This document shows, one piece after another, positions 36,329 to 44,725 of a stretch of 64,000 bases of DNA; positions within the stretch are counted from its first letter, which is position 1, and each line of letters opens with the position of its first letter. The notes beneath the pieces were generated by a model that worked only from the letters and a program-made list of their open reading frames with translations, was not told the DNA's origin and searched no databases. This stretch comes from SCUB01 sp041918675 (GTDB taxonomy: Bacteria > Pseudomonadota > Alphaproteobacteria > Rhizobiales > Xanthobacteraceae), in contig JAYRVF010000014.1 of the NCBI GenBank assembly GCA_041918675.1, positions 62,001 to 126,000 of the forward strand. The letters run 5' to 3'. Both the position numbers and the translations under genes were made by a program.

Positions 36329-36344
36329 GGCAAGCGCCGTGCCA
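36329..36344 (-). promoter_or_regulatory. Sigma-54 promoter of flgE
   Basis: Read leftward, TGGCACGGCGCTTGCC is a near-perfect RpoN promoter (TGGCACG-N4-TTGC). It lies 68 bp upstream of the flgE ATG and is followed upstream by an AT-rich tract (36348-36390). Confidence 0.85.
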
Positions 36345-36418
36345 GAGAATTTATATTTATTATTCAATGGCTTATAATTCATTTACCATAGGCCGGCCGG
36401 AGCGGAATTGCCTATCGC

Positions 36419-36431
36419 GGCAAATCTTGCC
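36419..36431. promoter_or_regulatory. ftr-like palindrome upstream of flgE
   Basis: GGCAAATCTTGCC belongs to the same palindrome family as the sites near flgB, flgF and flgI. It lies 75 bp upstream of the flgE sigma-54 promoter, with AT-rich DNA between. Confidence 0.6.
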
Positions 36432-36472
36432 TCCGCCCGGCCCCGCCGTCTCCGCGATCGGCGAAGGCCTGC

Positions 36473-36964
36473 CTACGCCGCCGCCGGAATGAAATTCAGC
36501 GCCAGCCCGTTGATGCAGTAGCGCAGGCCCGTCGGCTCCGGGCCGTCGTCGAAGACGTGGCCGAGGTGGCCGCCGCAGCGGCGGCAGTGAACCTCGGTGC
36601 GCGCCATGAAGAGCGAGTTGTCCGCCATCGTCCCAACCGCGTTGTCGAGCGGCGCCGTGAAACTCGGCCAGCCGGTTCCGCTGTCGAATTTCGTCTCCGA
36701 GGAGAACAGCGGCCGCGCGCAGCCGGCGCAGGCGAAGGTACCCTTGCGCTTCTCGCGGTCGAGCGGACTGGTGCCGGCGCGCTCCGTGCCGTGCTCGCGC
36801 AGGATGCGGAATTGGGCGGGCGTGAGCAGCCGGCGCCATTCCGCGTCGGATTTCTCGATCTCGAATTTCGTGGCGCTCGCGGCGAGCGCGCCGTCCTTTC
36901 GCCCGACCCGGAAGAGCGCGAGGATCGAGGTGGATGCGGCAAGCAGATTGCGGCGGTCGATCAT
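36473..36964 (-). CDS. msrB: Peptide-methionine (R)-S-oxide reductase MsrB, exported
   Basis: MsrB reduces methionine-R-sulfoxide in proteins. The 163-residue product has the zinc-binding CAGC and CRRC pairs and the core GTGWPSFTAPL. Catalytic cysteine lies in LRYCINGLALNF. The start MIDRRNLLAAS (36964) gives a twin-arginine-like signal (DRRNLLAASTSILALF), suggesting a periplasmic enzyme rather than the usual cytosolic form. It is convergent with nothing nearby and is unrelated to flgE upstream. Confidence 0.92.
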   Translation of the reverse strand: MIDRRNLLAASTSILALFRVGRKDGALAASATKFEIEKSDAEWRRLLTPAQFRILREHGTERAGTSPLDREKRKGTFACAGCARPLFSSETKFDSGTGWPSFTAPLDNAVGTMADNSLFMARTEVHCRRCGGHLGHVFDDGPEPTGLRYCINGLALNFIPAAA

Positions 36965-37240
36965 GGTCTGGTCCCCGTCCGGGTCGCGTGAATGTCTCAC
37001 GGCCAAGATACGGCGCGCGCCCCGCCCGCGTTACGTGGCGCCGCGCGCGTCCGGCTCACGAATTCGCGAGCGCGGGATCGTCCCGGGAGCCCGTTCGCGT
37101 CTCCCGATCCATCGGCTGAAGGCGGCGCAAGCGATGCTCGCGATAGTGGAAACCGCTCAAGCGACCGGGATTTGCTCAAGGCGTTCGATCTGGAGCATTT
37201 CCGTGCCGGGCGTGGCGATCCCGCCTCGCCCGTAAATGCT

Positions 37241-38608
37241 TCAGGAGCGGTCGAGCGCGTTGGCGGCGGCGATGCGCGCCTCGCGTTCACGTTCCCTGAT
37301 CCGCGCGCGCTCGCGAAACCGGGCAAGCGCTCCCTTGGCCGCCCGGCGGCCGCGCGCCGCTTCGACGATCGCCTGCCCGACGACGCGCCCGCCCCATCCG
37401 CCCGCCCAGACGAGTTCGAACGGCTCGAACAGCCGCCAGCGGTCGTCGCGCTCCATGATCCCGTCGGCGATCAGCTCGCCGGCCGCCGCCGTCATGGCGA
37501 TGCCGCTGTCGCCGAAGCCGCTGGCAAGCCATAGGCCCGGCCGCAACTGTCCGATCTGAGGCATGCCGTGGATGGTCCGGCCGATCGCGCCGCTCCAGGA
37601 ATGATCGATCGCGACCTTTCCAAGCTGCGGAAAAACCTTGCGAATGCGGCGCCTAGCCGCGCCGGCGAGCAGGGCGGGCGAAATGTCCCAGGTCGTGAGA
37701 CGATGCGACCACATCAGCCGGTCGCCATCGACCACGCGGAAGCGCTCGACGCCGTCGTCCCCGGTCACCGCGCCCTGATAGGTCACCGCCGATTTGAGGT
37801 CGTCGCCGAGAGGCGCGGTGACGGCCACGTGGCGCCAGGCCGGCGCGAGCGTTTCGGTCAGCCGTCGCAGCAGAGTGCCGAGGTGGACGTTGCCGGCGAG
37901 CACGATATGCGAGGCGCGCAACCTGCCCGACGGCGCGAAGACGCGCTTGCGGATGCCGGTCGGGTCGATCTTAACCACGGGCGTATCGGCGAAGACGCGC
38001 ACGCCGTAGCGTCCGATTTCGCTGGCGAGTCCGGCCGCGTAATTGGCCGCATGAATGCCGTAGGCGTGTGGCCAATGCAGCCCATGGAAAAAATGTCGTG
38101 ATTTCAGTACGTCGCGGACCTGTTCGATCTGCCACCCCTCGACCGCTGTGTCGAATTCGCTCAGGACCTGCATGCGCTCGACCAGGGCATCGCCCGCTTC
38201 CTCGGTCGCGACCTGCAACGCGCCCGGCACGATGTCGACGCCTTGCATCGCGGTCGTGGCGATGATGTCGCGCACGTGGCGAGCGCCGGCGCCGGCGAGC
38301 GACCAGATTTCGCGGGCCTGATCGACGCCCACGCGCGCGACCAGCTCGCGCACATCCACGCCGCAGCCGGGAAAGACGATGCCGCAATTGCGGCTCGACG
38401 CGTTCCAGGCCGGCGTCCGCGCCTCGATGACCGCAACCTCGGCCCCGCGCCGCGCGGCCTCGCGCGCCACGCTCAAGCCGGCAAGTCCCGCGCCGACCAC
38501 GCAAATATCGACGTCGAGGTCGAAGGCCAGGCGCGGCCATTGCGGCATGGGCTCAACCGGGCCGTGGTAGCCTTCAACGCGCTTTCCGCTTGTCTCGTTC
38601 GCCATCAT
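37241..38608 (-). CDS. FAD-dependent oxidoreductase (DAO family)
   Basis: This 455-residue flavoenzyme belongs to the D-amino acid oxidase / glycine oxidase fold. The dinucleotide-binding motif is VVGAGLAGLSVAREAARRGA near residue 35, with EA following. WNASSRNCGIVFPG and the C-terminal GLWLASGFGDSGIAMTAAAG match the gamma-glutamylputrescine oxidase-like subgroup. The substrate cannot be told from sequence. Start 38608 (MMANETSG) is preferred over 38668, which would run toward the divergent phosphatase gene. The last 35 residues are strongly basic. Confidence 0.82.
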   Translation of the reverse strand: MMANETSGKRVEGYHGPVEPMPQWPRLAFDLDVDICVVGAGLAGLSVAREAARRGAEVAVIEARTPAWNASSRNCGIVFPGCGVDVRELVARVGVDQAREIWSLAGAGARHVRDIIATTAMQGVDIVPGALQVATEEAGDALVERMQVLSEFDTAVEGWQIEQVRDVLKSRHFFHGLHWPHAYGIHAANYAAGLASEIGRYGVRVFADTPVVKIDPTGIRKRVFAPSGRLRASHIVLAGNVHLGTLLRRLTETLAPAWRHVAVTAPLGDDLKSAVTYQGAVTGDDGVERFRVVDGDRLMWSHRLTTWDISPALLAGAARRRIRKVFPQLGKVAIDHSWSGAIGRTIHGMPQIGQLRPGLWLASGFGDSGIAMTAAAGELIADGIMERDDRWRLFEPFELVWAGGWGGRVVGQAIVEAARGRRAAKGALARFRERARIREREREARIAAANALDRS

Positions 38609-38703
38609 GGGCCTACTTACGCAATCGAACCGTTTCCTGTCACCCGATTCATCCGGCATCTTCAGCATAATTCTGGCGGAATTTGCCGCGAACGCCGCGT
38701 ACC

Positions 38704-39234
38704 ATGCGCCGACTGATCCTCCTTCGCCACGCCAAGACCGAGAAGATGAGCCAGACCGGTCAGGACCGCGACCGCCGCCTCGACGAGCGCGGGCGCGACG
38801 ACGCCGCCGTGCTCGGGCGCTACCTGATCGCGAACGACCTGCGGCCGGACCTGGCGCTGATCTCGCCAGCGGCGCGCGTGCGCGAAACCTGGGAGCGGAT
38901 TTCGGCGGAAATGCCCGAGGCGCCGAAGACGCGGATCGTGCAGGAGCTTTACGGCGCCGATTCGGTGCAACTGCTCAACGTCATCCGCGCCGCCGACGGC
39001 GAACAGCCGGCGGTCATGATGGTCGTCGGCCACAATCCCGGCATCCATGAATTCGCCATCACCGCGATGCGCGGCGCGCGAGCGGGCGACCGTGCCGCGC
39101 TCGTCGACGCCATGCCGACCTGCGGCCTTGCCGTCCTTGATTTTCCGACCAACGACTGGGGCGAAATCGCGTTCCGGACCGCGCAACTCGAACGCTTCGT
39201 CAGCCCGCGCCTGTTGCGCGACGCGGCCGGCTGA
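38704..39234 (+). CDS. SixA-type phosphohistidine phosphatase
   Basis: This 176-residue histidine phosphatase-superfamily protein has the catalytic RHA triad at residues 8-10 (LILLRHAKT) and the second histidine in VVGHNPGIHEF. SixA enzymes remove phosphate from histidine phosphotransfer domains. That would be relevant to the Hpt protein and CckA in this window, but no link is shown. The start at 38704 matches the family N-terminus. Confidence 0.88.
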   Translation: MRRLILLRHAKTEKMSQTGQDRDRRLDERGRDDAAVLGRYLIANDLRPDLALISPAARVRETWERISAEMPEAPKTRIVQELYGADSVQLLNVIRAADGEQPAVMMVVGHNPGIHEFAITAMRGARAGDRAALVDAMPTCGLAVLDFPTNDWGEIAFRTAQLERFVSPRLLRDAAG

Positions 39235-39266
39235 CCGCCGATCCCACGCCCGAGAGAGAGGTACGC

Positions 39267-39692
39267 ATGTTCAAGAACATTCTCGTGCCGATCGATCTCG
39301 CCGACACCGACCTCGCCCAGCCCGCGCTCGAAACCGCCGCGGTGCTCGCCGGGGTTTCGAACGGCGCCGTCCGCCTCCTCAGCGTCGTGCCGATGACGCC
39401 GGCGATGCTCGCCGAATATGTGCCGGCCGATTTCGACGACCAGCAGCGCAAGACTTCCCAGGACGCGCTCGCCATCATCGCCGCGGAATCCGGCATCGAT
39501 CCGGCGCGCGTGAGCGCGACCGTCCGGCGCGGCGGCATCTATCACGAGATCCTGGAGGAGGCGTCCGAGATGGGCGCCGACCTCATCGTCATGACGTCGC
39601 ACCGTCCGGCGATGCGGACCTACTTCCTGGGCTCGAACGCCGGCCACGTCGTCCGCTACGCGACCTGCTCGGTGCTGGTGGTGCGCCATTAA
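39267..39692 (+). CDS. Universal stress protein, UspA family
   Basis: This 141-residue single-domain protein starts MFKNILVPIDLADTDLAQPA and ends GSNAGHVVRYATCSVLVVRH, the usual USP beginning and end. The C-terminal nucleotide-binding loop is incomplete relative to the G-x2-G-x9-G(S/T) consensus, so ATP binding is uncertain. It follows the SixA-like gene by 32 bp with a GAGAGAG ribosome-binding site and is probably co-transcribed. Confidence 0.9.
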   Translation: MFKNILVPIDLADTDLAQPALETAAVLAGVSNGAVRLLSVVPMTPAMLAEYVPADFDDQQRKTSQDALAIIAAESGIDPARVSATVRRGGIYHEILEEASEMGADLIVMTSHRPAMRTYFLGSNAGHVVRYATCSVLVVRH

Positions 39693-39719
39693 GCGCGATC
39701 GGCGACGCGCCCCGCGCGA

Positions 39720-40316
39720 TCAGGCCGGCGGCAGCACGCGCTCCGGCGGCGCGCCGGGCGCGAAATCAACCGGCTGATTGCGCCGCATGAAATTACCGAA
39801 CGGCCATCCGAACAGCGCCCCCATCGCCAGAATGAACGCGGCGCCGGCGTAATTTTCCGTCGCGACCGCGCGCGCGAGCAACCCCACCAGCGCGACGGCA
39901 AGCGCGACGATCAGCACGCAGGCCACCACGTAGGATACCATCGGCAGGCCCGCGCGGAACCACGCCCCCGGATTTGCCGCCGCGACCCGTCGGTTCAGCT
40001 CGATGAGGAAGGCGCGATAGGCTTGCGATTGCGGGGCGACCACCGCGATGCCTTGCCAGGTGGTGGACATGATCGCGAGATTGTGCCCGCTGCCGTGGCG
40101 GATGTCGGCGCGGTACCGGTTCGCCTGCATGGTCAAGGGGCGATAGCTCATGCGGATCATGCCGATATCGCCATAGGCCCATGTCCCCTGCTGGCGTCCG
40201 ACATTCCAGGCGAGCCCGGCCGGCGTCAGCGTGAAGCGACGCATCGCGCCGCTGATCGAAGGCTTGAAGGAATAATGGGGGTCGCCGGACGCCTCGTCGC
40301 TCACGTTCTTTTTCAC
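39720..40316 (-). CDS. Uncharacterised protein with two C-terminal membrane helices
   Basis: I do not recognise this 198-residue protein. The first 125 residues look like a soluble beta-rich domain with a regular pattern (GDIGMIRMSYRPLTMQANRY), resembling a PH-like membrane-proximal domain. Two membrane helices follow near residues 128-150 and 155-175. It is convergent with the universal stress gene and divergent from the next membrane protein. The conserved-looking WNVGRQQGTWAY motif could serve for searches. Confidence 0.7.
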   Translation of the reverse strand: MKKNVSDEASGDPHYSFKPSISGAMRRFTLTPAGLAWNVGRQQGTWAYGDIGMIRMSYRPLTMQANRYRADIRHGSGHNLAIMSTTWQGIAVVAPQSQAYRAFLIELNRRVAAANPGAWFRAGLPMVSYVVACVLIVALAVALVGLLARAVATENYAGAAFILAMGALFGWPFGNFMRRNQPVDFAPGAPPERVLPPA

Positions 40317-40437
40317 TCCGGTATCGAGACCGCATGATCGGGACCGCGCGCGGCCGGTCCTTGCCTTGCGGGGGCATCATGTCGTAGCTCTGAACGCCGC
40401 GCCATGGTCGTTCCCAACCGGTAGCCGCCGTCCGCCG

Positions 40438-40872
40438 ATGCCGCCAGCGAAATCCGATACGGGCTATTTTCCCCGCCACCTGATCCTGGCCGGCGCGCTG
40501 ATCTGCGGCATGCTGCTGGCGCTCGCCATCCACATTCTCGGCCAGAGCGTCGGGCTGAGCCTCGCCGCGCTGTGGTCCGACGATCCGACCATCACCGCGG
40601 CGCTTGCCTGGTGGCTGATCGCGGTCGGCGCCTTCGCCGGCGGCTACGCCACCGCGCTTCTGATGAACGGGGCGGTGTCGGGCCAATTGCCGCGCCCGAT
40701 GCGCCAGTTCCTCATTCTGATTCTGGTCGTGGTGCTCGCGGCGGCGGGCCAGGCGGCTTCCGCTCCGGGCAGCGCGCCGTCGGCCCTCGGCGTGGTGGCG
40801 GGCCTTGCCGCTCTGCTGCTAGGATCGCTGATGGCGTTTTGCGGAGCCTTTTTCGCGCTGCGCCGGGCCTGA
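40438..40872 (+). CDS. Small four-helix membrane protein of unknown function
   Basis: This 144-residue protein has four hydrophobic segments (about 12-35, 55-80, 87-107 and 115-141) and short loops. A GYATALLMNG motif lies after helix two. I do not recognise a family. It is divergent from the 198-residue membrane protein and followed by a hairpin at 40894-40919. Confidence 0.65.
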   Translation: MPPAKSDTGYFPRHLILAGALICGMLLALAIHILGQSVGLSLAALWSDDPTITAALAWWLIAVGAFAGGYATALLMNGAVSGQLPRPMRQFLILILVVVLAAAGQAASAPGSAPSALGVVAGLAALLLGSLMAFCGAFFALRRA

Positions 40873-40893
40873 CGCGGAACGCACGGCTCTGGA

Positions 40894-40919
40894 GGTTCCC
40901 GGGCTTGAATCCGGGAGCC
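40894..40919. terminator. Hairpin after the small membrane protein gene
   Basis: GGTTCCCGG and CCGGGAGCC pair with one G-U around an 8-base loop. There is no T tract, so termination is uncertain. Confidence 0.4.
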
Positions 40920-41014
40920 GAGACCGCGATCCGAGCCGGGGAATTCGCTGGATGCTACCCTGAGTTGAGCGCGAAAGTCGTTCGACGCGGTATTTCACGG
41001 GCCGCAATCGCGGC

Positions 41015-41028
41015 TTGATACGGGTCAA
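41015..41028. promoter_or_regulatory. FNR/FixK-type box upstream of hemN
   Basis: TTGATACGGGTCAA differs from the TTGAT-N4-ATCAA consensus at one base. It lies 36 bp before the hemN ATG, so hemN is probably induced at low oxygen. Confidence 0.75.
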
Positions 41029-41063
41029 GGCAGCCGCCATCCTGCCGGGTGCAAGGAATTGTC

Positions 41064-42416
41064 ATGTCCGCCAACCAGACCGTCCCGTTAGCGCTCGCCG
41101 AGCGGAATGTGCCGCGCTACACGTCCTATCCGACGGCCCCCTATTTCGGCCCGGCGGTGGACGCGAAGATCTACGCGCAGTGGCTTGAGGCACTGCCGGC
41201 GCGCGCGACCCTGTCGCTCTACCTGCACGTCCCCTATTGCACCAATATGTGCCTCTATTGCGGATGCCACACCAAGGCGGTGCGGCGCCGCGAGCCCGTC
41301 GAGAACTACGCCGATCACCTGCTCAAGGAGATCGATCTCGTCGGCAAGTTCCTCCATCGACGCCCCGTCACGCATATTCACTGGGGCGGCGGCACGCCCT
41401 CCATCCTCGGGGAGAAGCGGCTGCGGCAGGTGACGCAGGCGCTGCGCGCCCATCTCGATTTCTCCCGCATCGTCGAGCACGCCATCGAGCTCGATCCGCG
41501 CCGCATGACGGCGGAGTTCGCCCGCGCGCTGGCGCAGATGGGCGTCAACCGCGCGAGCCTCGGCGTTCAGGACTTCGCGCCGCATGTGCAGGAGGCGATC
41601 GGCAGGCCGCAGCCCTTCGAGCAGGTGGCCAAGACCGTCGAATGGCTGCGCGCGGCCGGAATCGACAAGATCAACATGGACCTGATGTACGGCCTGCCGC
41701 GCCAGAAGCTGGCCGACGTGCGCCAGAGCGCGCATCTGGCCGCGTCGCTCGCGCCGGCCCGGCTGGCGCTGTTCGGCTACGCGCATGTGCCCTGGTTCAA
41801 GACGCATCAGAAGGTGATCGACGAGGCGACGCTGCCGGGCGTCGCCGAACGCCTGGCGCAGGCCCAGGCCGCCGCACAGACGCTGGAGGCGGAAGGTTTC
41901 GTCGCCATCGGGCTCGATCATTTCGCCCGCCCCGACGATGAGCTCGCCGTCGCCCAGCGCGAGGGCCGGCTGCATCGCAATTTCCAGGGCTATACGACCG
42001 ATTCAGCCGACGCGCTGATCGGCCTCGGCGCTTCGTCGATCGGACGCCTGCCGCAGGGCTACGCGCAGAACGCCGTCGACATGGGCGGCTATTCGCGCGC
42101 CGTCAACGCCGGCCGCCTGCCGATCGTGAAGGGGCTGGCGCTGTCGAAGGACGACCGCCTGCGCGCGCAAATCATCGAACGGCTGATGTGCGACCTGGCG
42201 GTCGACCTCGACCAGTTCGCGCGCACGGCCGACGCCGAAACGCGCTTCGCCGACGAGATCGCGCGCCTGGGCGAATTGCAGACCGCCGGCATTCTCAAGA
42301 TCGATGGCCACCGCATCACGATTACGCCGGCCGGGCGGCCCTTCGTGCGGCTGGCCGCGGCCGCCTTCGACGCCTACCTGCCGCAGAACAAGTCCCGCCA
42401 CTCGCTGGCGGTGTGA
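41064..42416 (+). CDS. hemN: Oxygen-independent coproporphyrinogen III oxidase HemN
   Basis: HemN is a radical-SAM enzyme making protoporphyrinogen IX without oxygen. The 450-residue product has the HemN cysteine motif C59-x3-C63-x2-C66-x-C68 (CTNMCLYCGC), preceded by VPRYTSYPTAP. GGGTPS and the C-terminal HemN domain (IERLMCDLAVDL) are present. ATG 41064 places the FNR box 36 bp upstream. Together with nirS, which converges on it, this fits anaerobic heme supply for nitrite respiration. Confidence 0.96.
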   Translation: MSANQTVPLALAERNVPRYTSYPTAPYFGPAVDAKIYAQWLEALPARATLSLYLHVPYCTNMCLYCGCHTKAVRRREPVENYADHLLKEIDLVGKFLHRRPVTHIHWGGGTPSILGEKRLRQVTQALRAHLDFSRIVEHAIELDPRRMTAEFARALAQMGVNRASLGVQDFAPHVQEAIGRPQPFEQVAKTVEWLRAAGIDKINMDLMYGLPRQKLADVRQSAHLAASLAPARLALFGYAHVPWFKTHQKVIDEATLPGVAERLAQAQAAAQTLEAEGFVAIGLDHFARPDDELAVAQREGRLHRNFQGYTTDSADALIGLGASSIGRLPQGYAQNAVDMGGYSRAVNAGRLPIVKGLALSKDDRLRAQIIERLMCDLAVDLDQFARTADAETRFADEIARLGELQTAGILKIDGHRITITPAGRPFVRLAAAAFDAYLPQNKSRHSLAV

Positions 42417-42443
42417 GCGGCATTCCGGTCCGTCACGCGACAG

Positions 42444-42474
42444 AAAAAGGGGAAGGCCGCGCGCGGCCTTCCCC
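42444..42474 (-). terminator. Terminator between hemN and nirS
   Basis: A 26 bp perfect palindrome (GGGGAAGGCCGCG / CGCGGCCTTCCCC) is followed on the minus strand by TTTTT. It most clearly terminates nirS, but the stem could also stop hemN transcripts. Confidence 0.85.
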
Positions 42475-42491
42475 CGATTCGTTCCGGCGGA

Positions 42492-44255
42492 TCAGTAGAT
42501 ATCCTTCCGGGTATTATAGACGTTGAACTTGCCGGTCGGCGTGACCAGCCGCTTGTCGCGGATGACCGTCTTGAGTTGCAGCGTCTTGTCGTCGACCACC
42601 ACGATCGCCGATTCCTGCGCCTTGGTGTTCCAGACCGAGAACCAGACCTCGGTGCCATCCTTGTTGAACTCGCCCTGCACCACGCGCCGCGGCCCGTCGG
42701 CGATGCCCGACCAATTCGCGATCGGCAGCACCTTGAACTTCGGCTTCTCCTCGCCGAGTTGCCTGATGTCGAACACCGCGATGGAGGCGGCGGTGTCGCC
42801 GTCGGGATTGAGGGGCGTGTCGATATAGAGGTTGGTCGATTTCGGATGGGTCTTGAGGAACAGCGAGCCGCCACCCTGGCCGTTGACCGTCTGAACGACC
42901 TTCCAGGCCTCGTTCTTACGTTTCTCGGGGTCGGTGCCGATGAAGGAGATCGTCTCGTCGCCGAGATGGCTGGTCGCCCACACCGGGCCGAATTTCGGAT
43001 GGATGAAATTCGCGCCGCGGCCGGGATGCGGCGTCTTGCCCTTGGTGTCGATGACGCTCACGAGCCGGCTTTCCTTGGTATCGACCACCGCGACGCGGTC
43101 GCGGGCGTTGGCGGCGACGAGGAAGTAGCGGCCGGTGCGGTCGAAGCCGCCGTCATGAAGGAAGCGCTCGGCCCCGACCATGGTGAGCTTGAGGTTCTTC
43201 ACGTCGCGGTAGTTGACCAGCAGGATCTGGCCGGTCTCCTTGACGTTGACGACGAACTCCGGGTTGTAGTGCGACGACACGATCGAGGCCACGCGCGGCT
43301 CGGGGTGATATTCCTGCGTGTCGTAGGTCATGCCGCGGGTGTTGACGATCTTCAGCGGTTCGAGCGTCGCCCCGTCCATGATGACGAATTGCGGCGGCCA
43401 ATACGCGCCCGCGATCGCCAGCTTGTCCTCGAAGCCCTTGAACTTCGACGTTTCGACCGAGCGCGCCTCGCTGCCGATCTTGATCTCGGCGACAGTCTGC
43501 GGCGGGTCCATCCACAAATCGATCAGGTTGATCTTGGCGTCGCGGCCGATCGCGAAGAGATAGCGTCCCGAAGCCGACATGCGCGAGATGTGCACGGCGT
43601 AGCCGGTCGGAATGATGTGCTCGATCTTCTTGGTCACGCCGTCGATGAGCGCGATTTGTCCGGCGTCGCGCAGGGTGACGGAGAAGAGGTTGTCGATGTC
43701 GAGATTGTTGAGCTTCTTGGTCGGACGCTTGTCGACCGGGACGTGCACCTTCCACGTCGCCTTGATCTCGGGCATCGCGAATTCGGGCGGCTGCGGCGGC
43801 TCGTTGAGCAGATACTTCGCCATCAGCTCGATCTCCTCCGGCTTCAACTCGCCCGAGGTGCCCCAGTTCGGCATGCCGCCGGGCGAACCGTAGGTGATGA
43901 AGTTGAAGAGGTGATCGTAGCCGAGCTTGCGCGTGAGATCGGGCGTGAGCGGGCGGCCGGTGGCGCCCTTGCGCAGCACGCCGTGGCACCCGGCGCAGCG
44001 GTCGAAATAGATGCGGGTGGCGCGATCGAACTCCGCCTTGCTCAAGGTGGGCACGCCGGGCACCGTGCCGGGCTGTTCGAGCGGCTGATTGGCGAGAACG
44101 TCGTGGCTCGGTCGATAGGCGCCCTGCGGACCGGCGTCATGAGCCGGCGCCTGCGCCTGCTGCGCGCCCGCCGGCCAAGCGAGCACCGTCGCCAATGCGA
44201 CGCCCGCGAACCAAGACGCAACGCATGATTTCGTTCGCCAAATACGAGATTTCAT
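42492..44255 (-). CDS. nirS: Cytochrome cd1 nitrite reductase NirS
   Basis: NirS reduces nitrite to nitric oxide in the periplasm. The 587-residue product has a signal peptide ending GAQQAQA and a cytochrome c domain with C87-x2-C90-H91 (RCAGCHGVLRKG). GSPGGMPNWGTSGEL follows, then the eight-bladed heme d1 domain. The proximal d1 ligand is probably His222 in TGYAVHISRMSASG. PHPGRGANF and VWATSHLGDE are typical of NirS rather than NirN or NirF. The start at 44255 has a GAGGAA-type ribosome-binding site. No d1 biosynthesis or maturation genes lie in this window. Confidence 0.95.
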   Translation of the reverse strand: MKSRIWRTKSCVASWFAGVALATVLAWPAGAQQAQAPAHDAGPQGAYRPSHDVLANQPLEQPGTVPGVPTLSKAEFDRATRIYFDRCAGCHGVLRKGATGRPLTPDLTRKLGYDHLFNFITYGSPGGMPNWGTSGELKPEEIELMAKYLLNEPPQPPEFAMPEIKATWKVHVPVDKRPTKKLNNLDIDNLFSVTLRDAGQIALIDGVTKKIEHIIPTGYAVHISRMSASGRYLFAIGRDAKINLIDLWMDPPQTVAEIKIGSEARSVETSKFKGFEDKLAIAGAYWPPQFVIMDGATLEPLKIVNTRGMTYDTQEYHPEPRVASIVSSHYNPEFVVNVKETGQILLVNYRDVKNLKLTMVGAERFLHDGGFDRTGRYFLVAANARDRVAVVDTKESRLVSVIDTKGKTPHPGRGANFIHPKFGPVWATSHLGDETISFIGTDPEKRKNEAWKVVQTVNGQGGGSLFLKTHPKSTNLYIDTPLNPDGDTAASIAVFDIRQLGEEKPKFKVLPIANWSGIADGPRRVVQGEFNKDGTEVWFSVWNTKAQESAIVVVDDKTLQLKTVIRDKRLVTPTGKFNVYNTRKDIY

Positions 44256-44725
44256 TTCCTCTCCCCTCATCGGTTCTTGTGATTTTTTCGAAACATTGCG
44301 AGGGGCGGAAGGTTAGGCGAAGGCTCGTCGCGGCGGAATAGGCGCGGCGCAAAAAAATGCGAAAATTCTTTTATCAACAATGGGATAGACAAATTCTAAC
44401 GTGACAATAGTCAATTCGGATGACAAATCCCGTCCGCCGATCGAGGCTGCCCGCGCGGATTGTGCGATTGCACATTCGCTCGCGCTTCTCCACCTCGCCA
44501 AGACTCCGCGCCAAGGCAGCCCGCCTCGCGCCAAAACGCGGCCGCGCCCGCGCCGGACCGTCACGCCGGATGCGGGTTAACCGTCAACGCGCCAGGCGGC
44601 GCGGTTGCAAAAAAGCCTCTTTCCTGGGCTGCACAGATGCCAACACTTGGCGTATGAGAAAGCGGACATCCGGTCGCCGTCGCTTGCGAAGGTCATCGTC
44701 CGGTTGCGAGCGGCCGGGAGGGCCG
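44256..44725. promoter_or_regulatory. Divergent nirS / YbhN-like intergenic region
   Basis: This 470 bp region has AT-rich DNA next to nirS (about 44275-44425) and GC-rich DNA toward the membrane-protein gene. It carries one FNR/Nnr-like palindrome. The rightward frame stays open upstream of 44726, but its sequence (RSRLPARIVRLHIRSRF) is not protein-like. Confidence 0.55.
44401..44414. promoter_or_regulatory. FNR/NnrR-like palindrome upstream of nirS
   Basis: GTGACAATAGTCAA is a TTGAC-N4-GTCAA-type dyad with one mismatch, 146 bp upstream of the nirS ATG. It suggests control by a Crp/Fnr-family nitric-oxide or oxygen sensor. Confidence 0.5.

Noticed and set aside
36965..37240. Possible small gene between msrB and the FAD oxidoreductase
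   Set aside because: Open frames here are short, Arg-rich and lack ribosome-binding sites.
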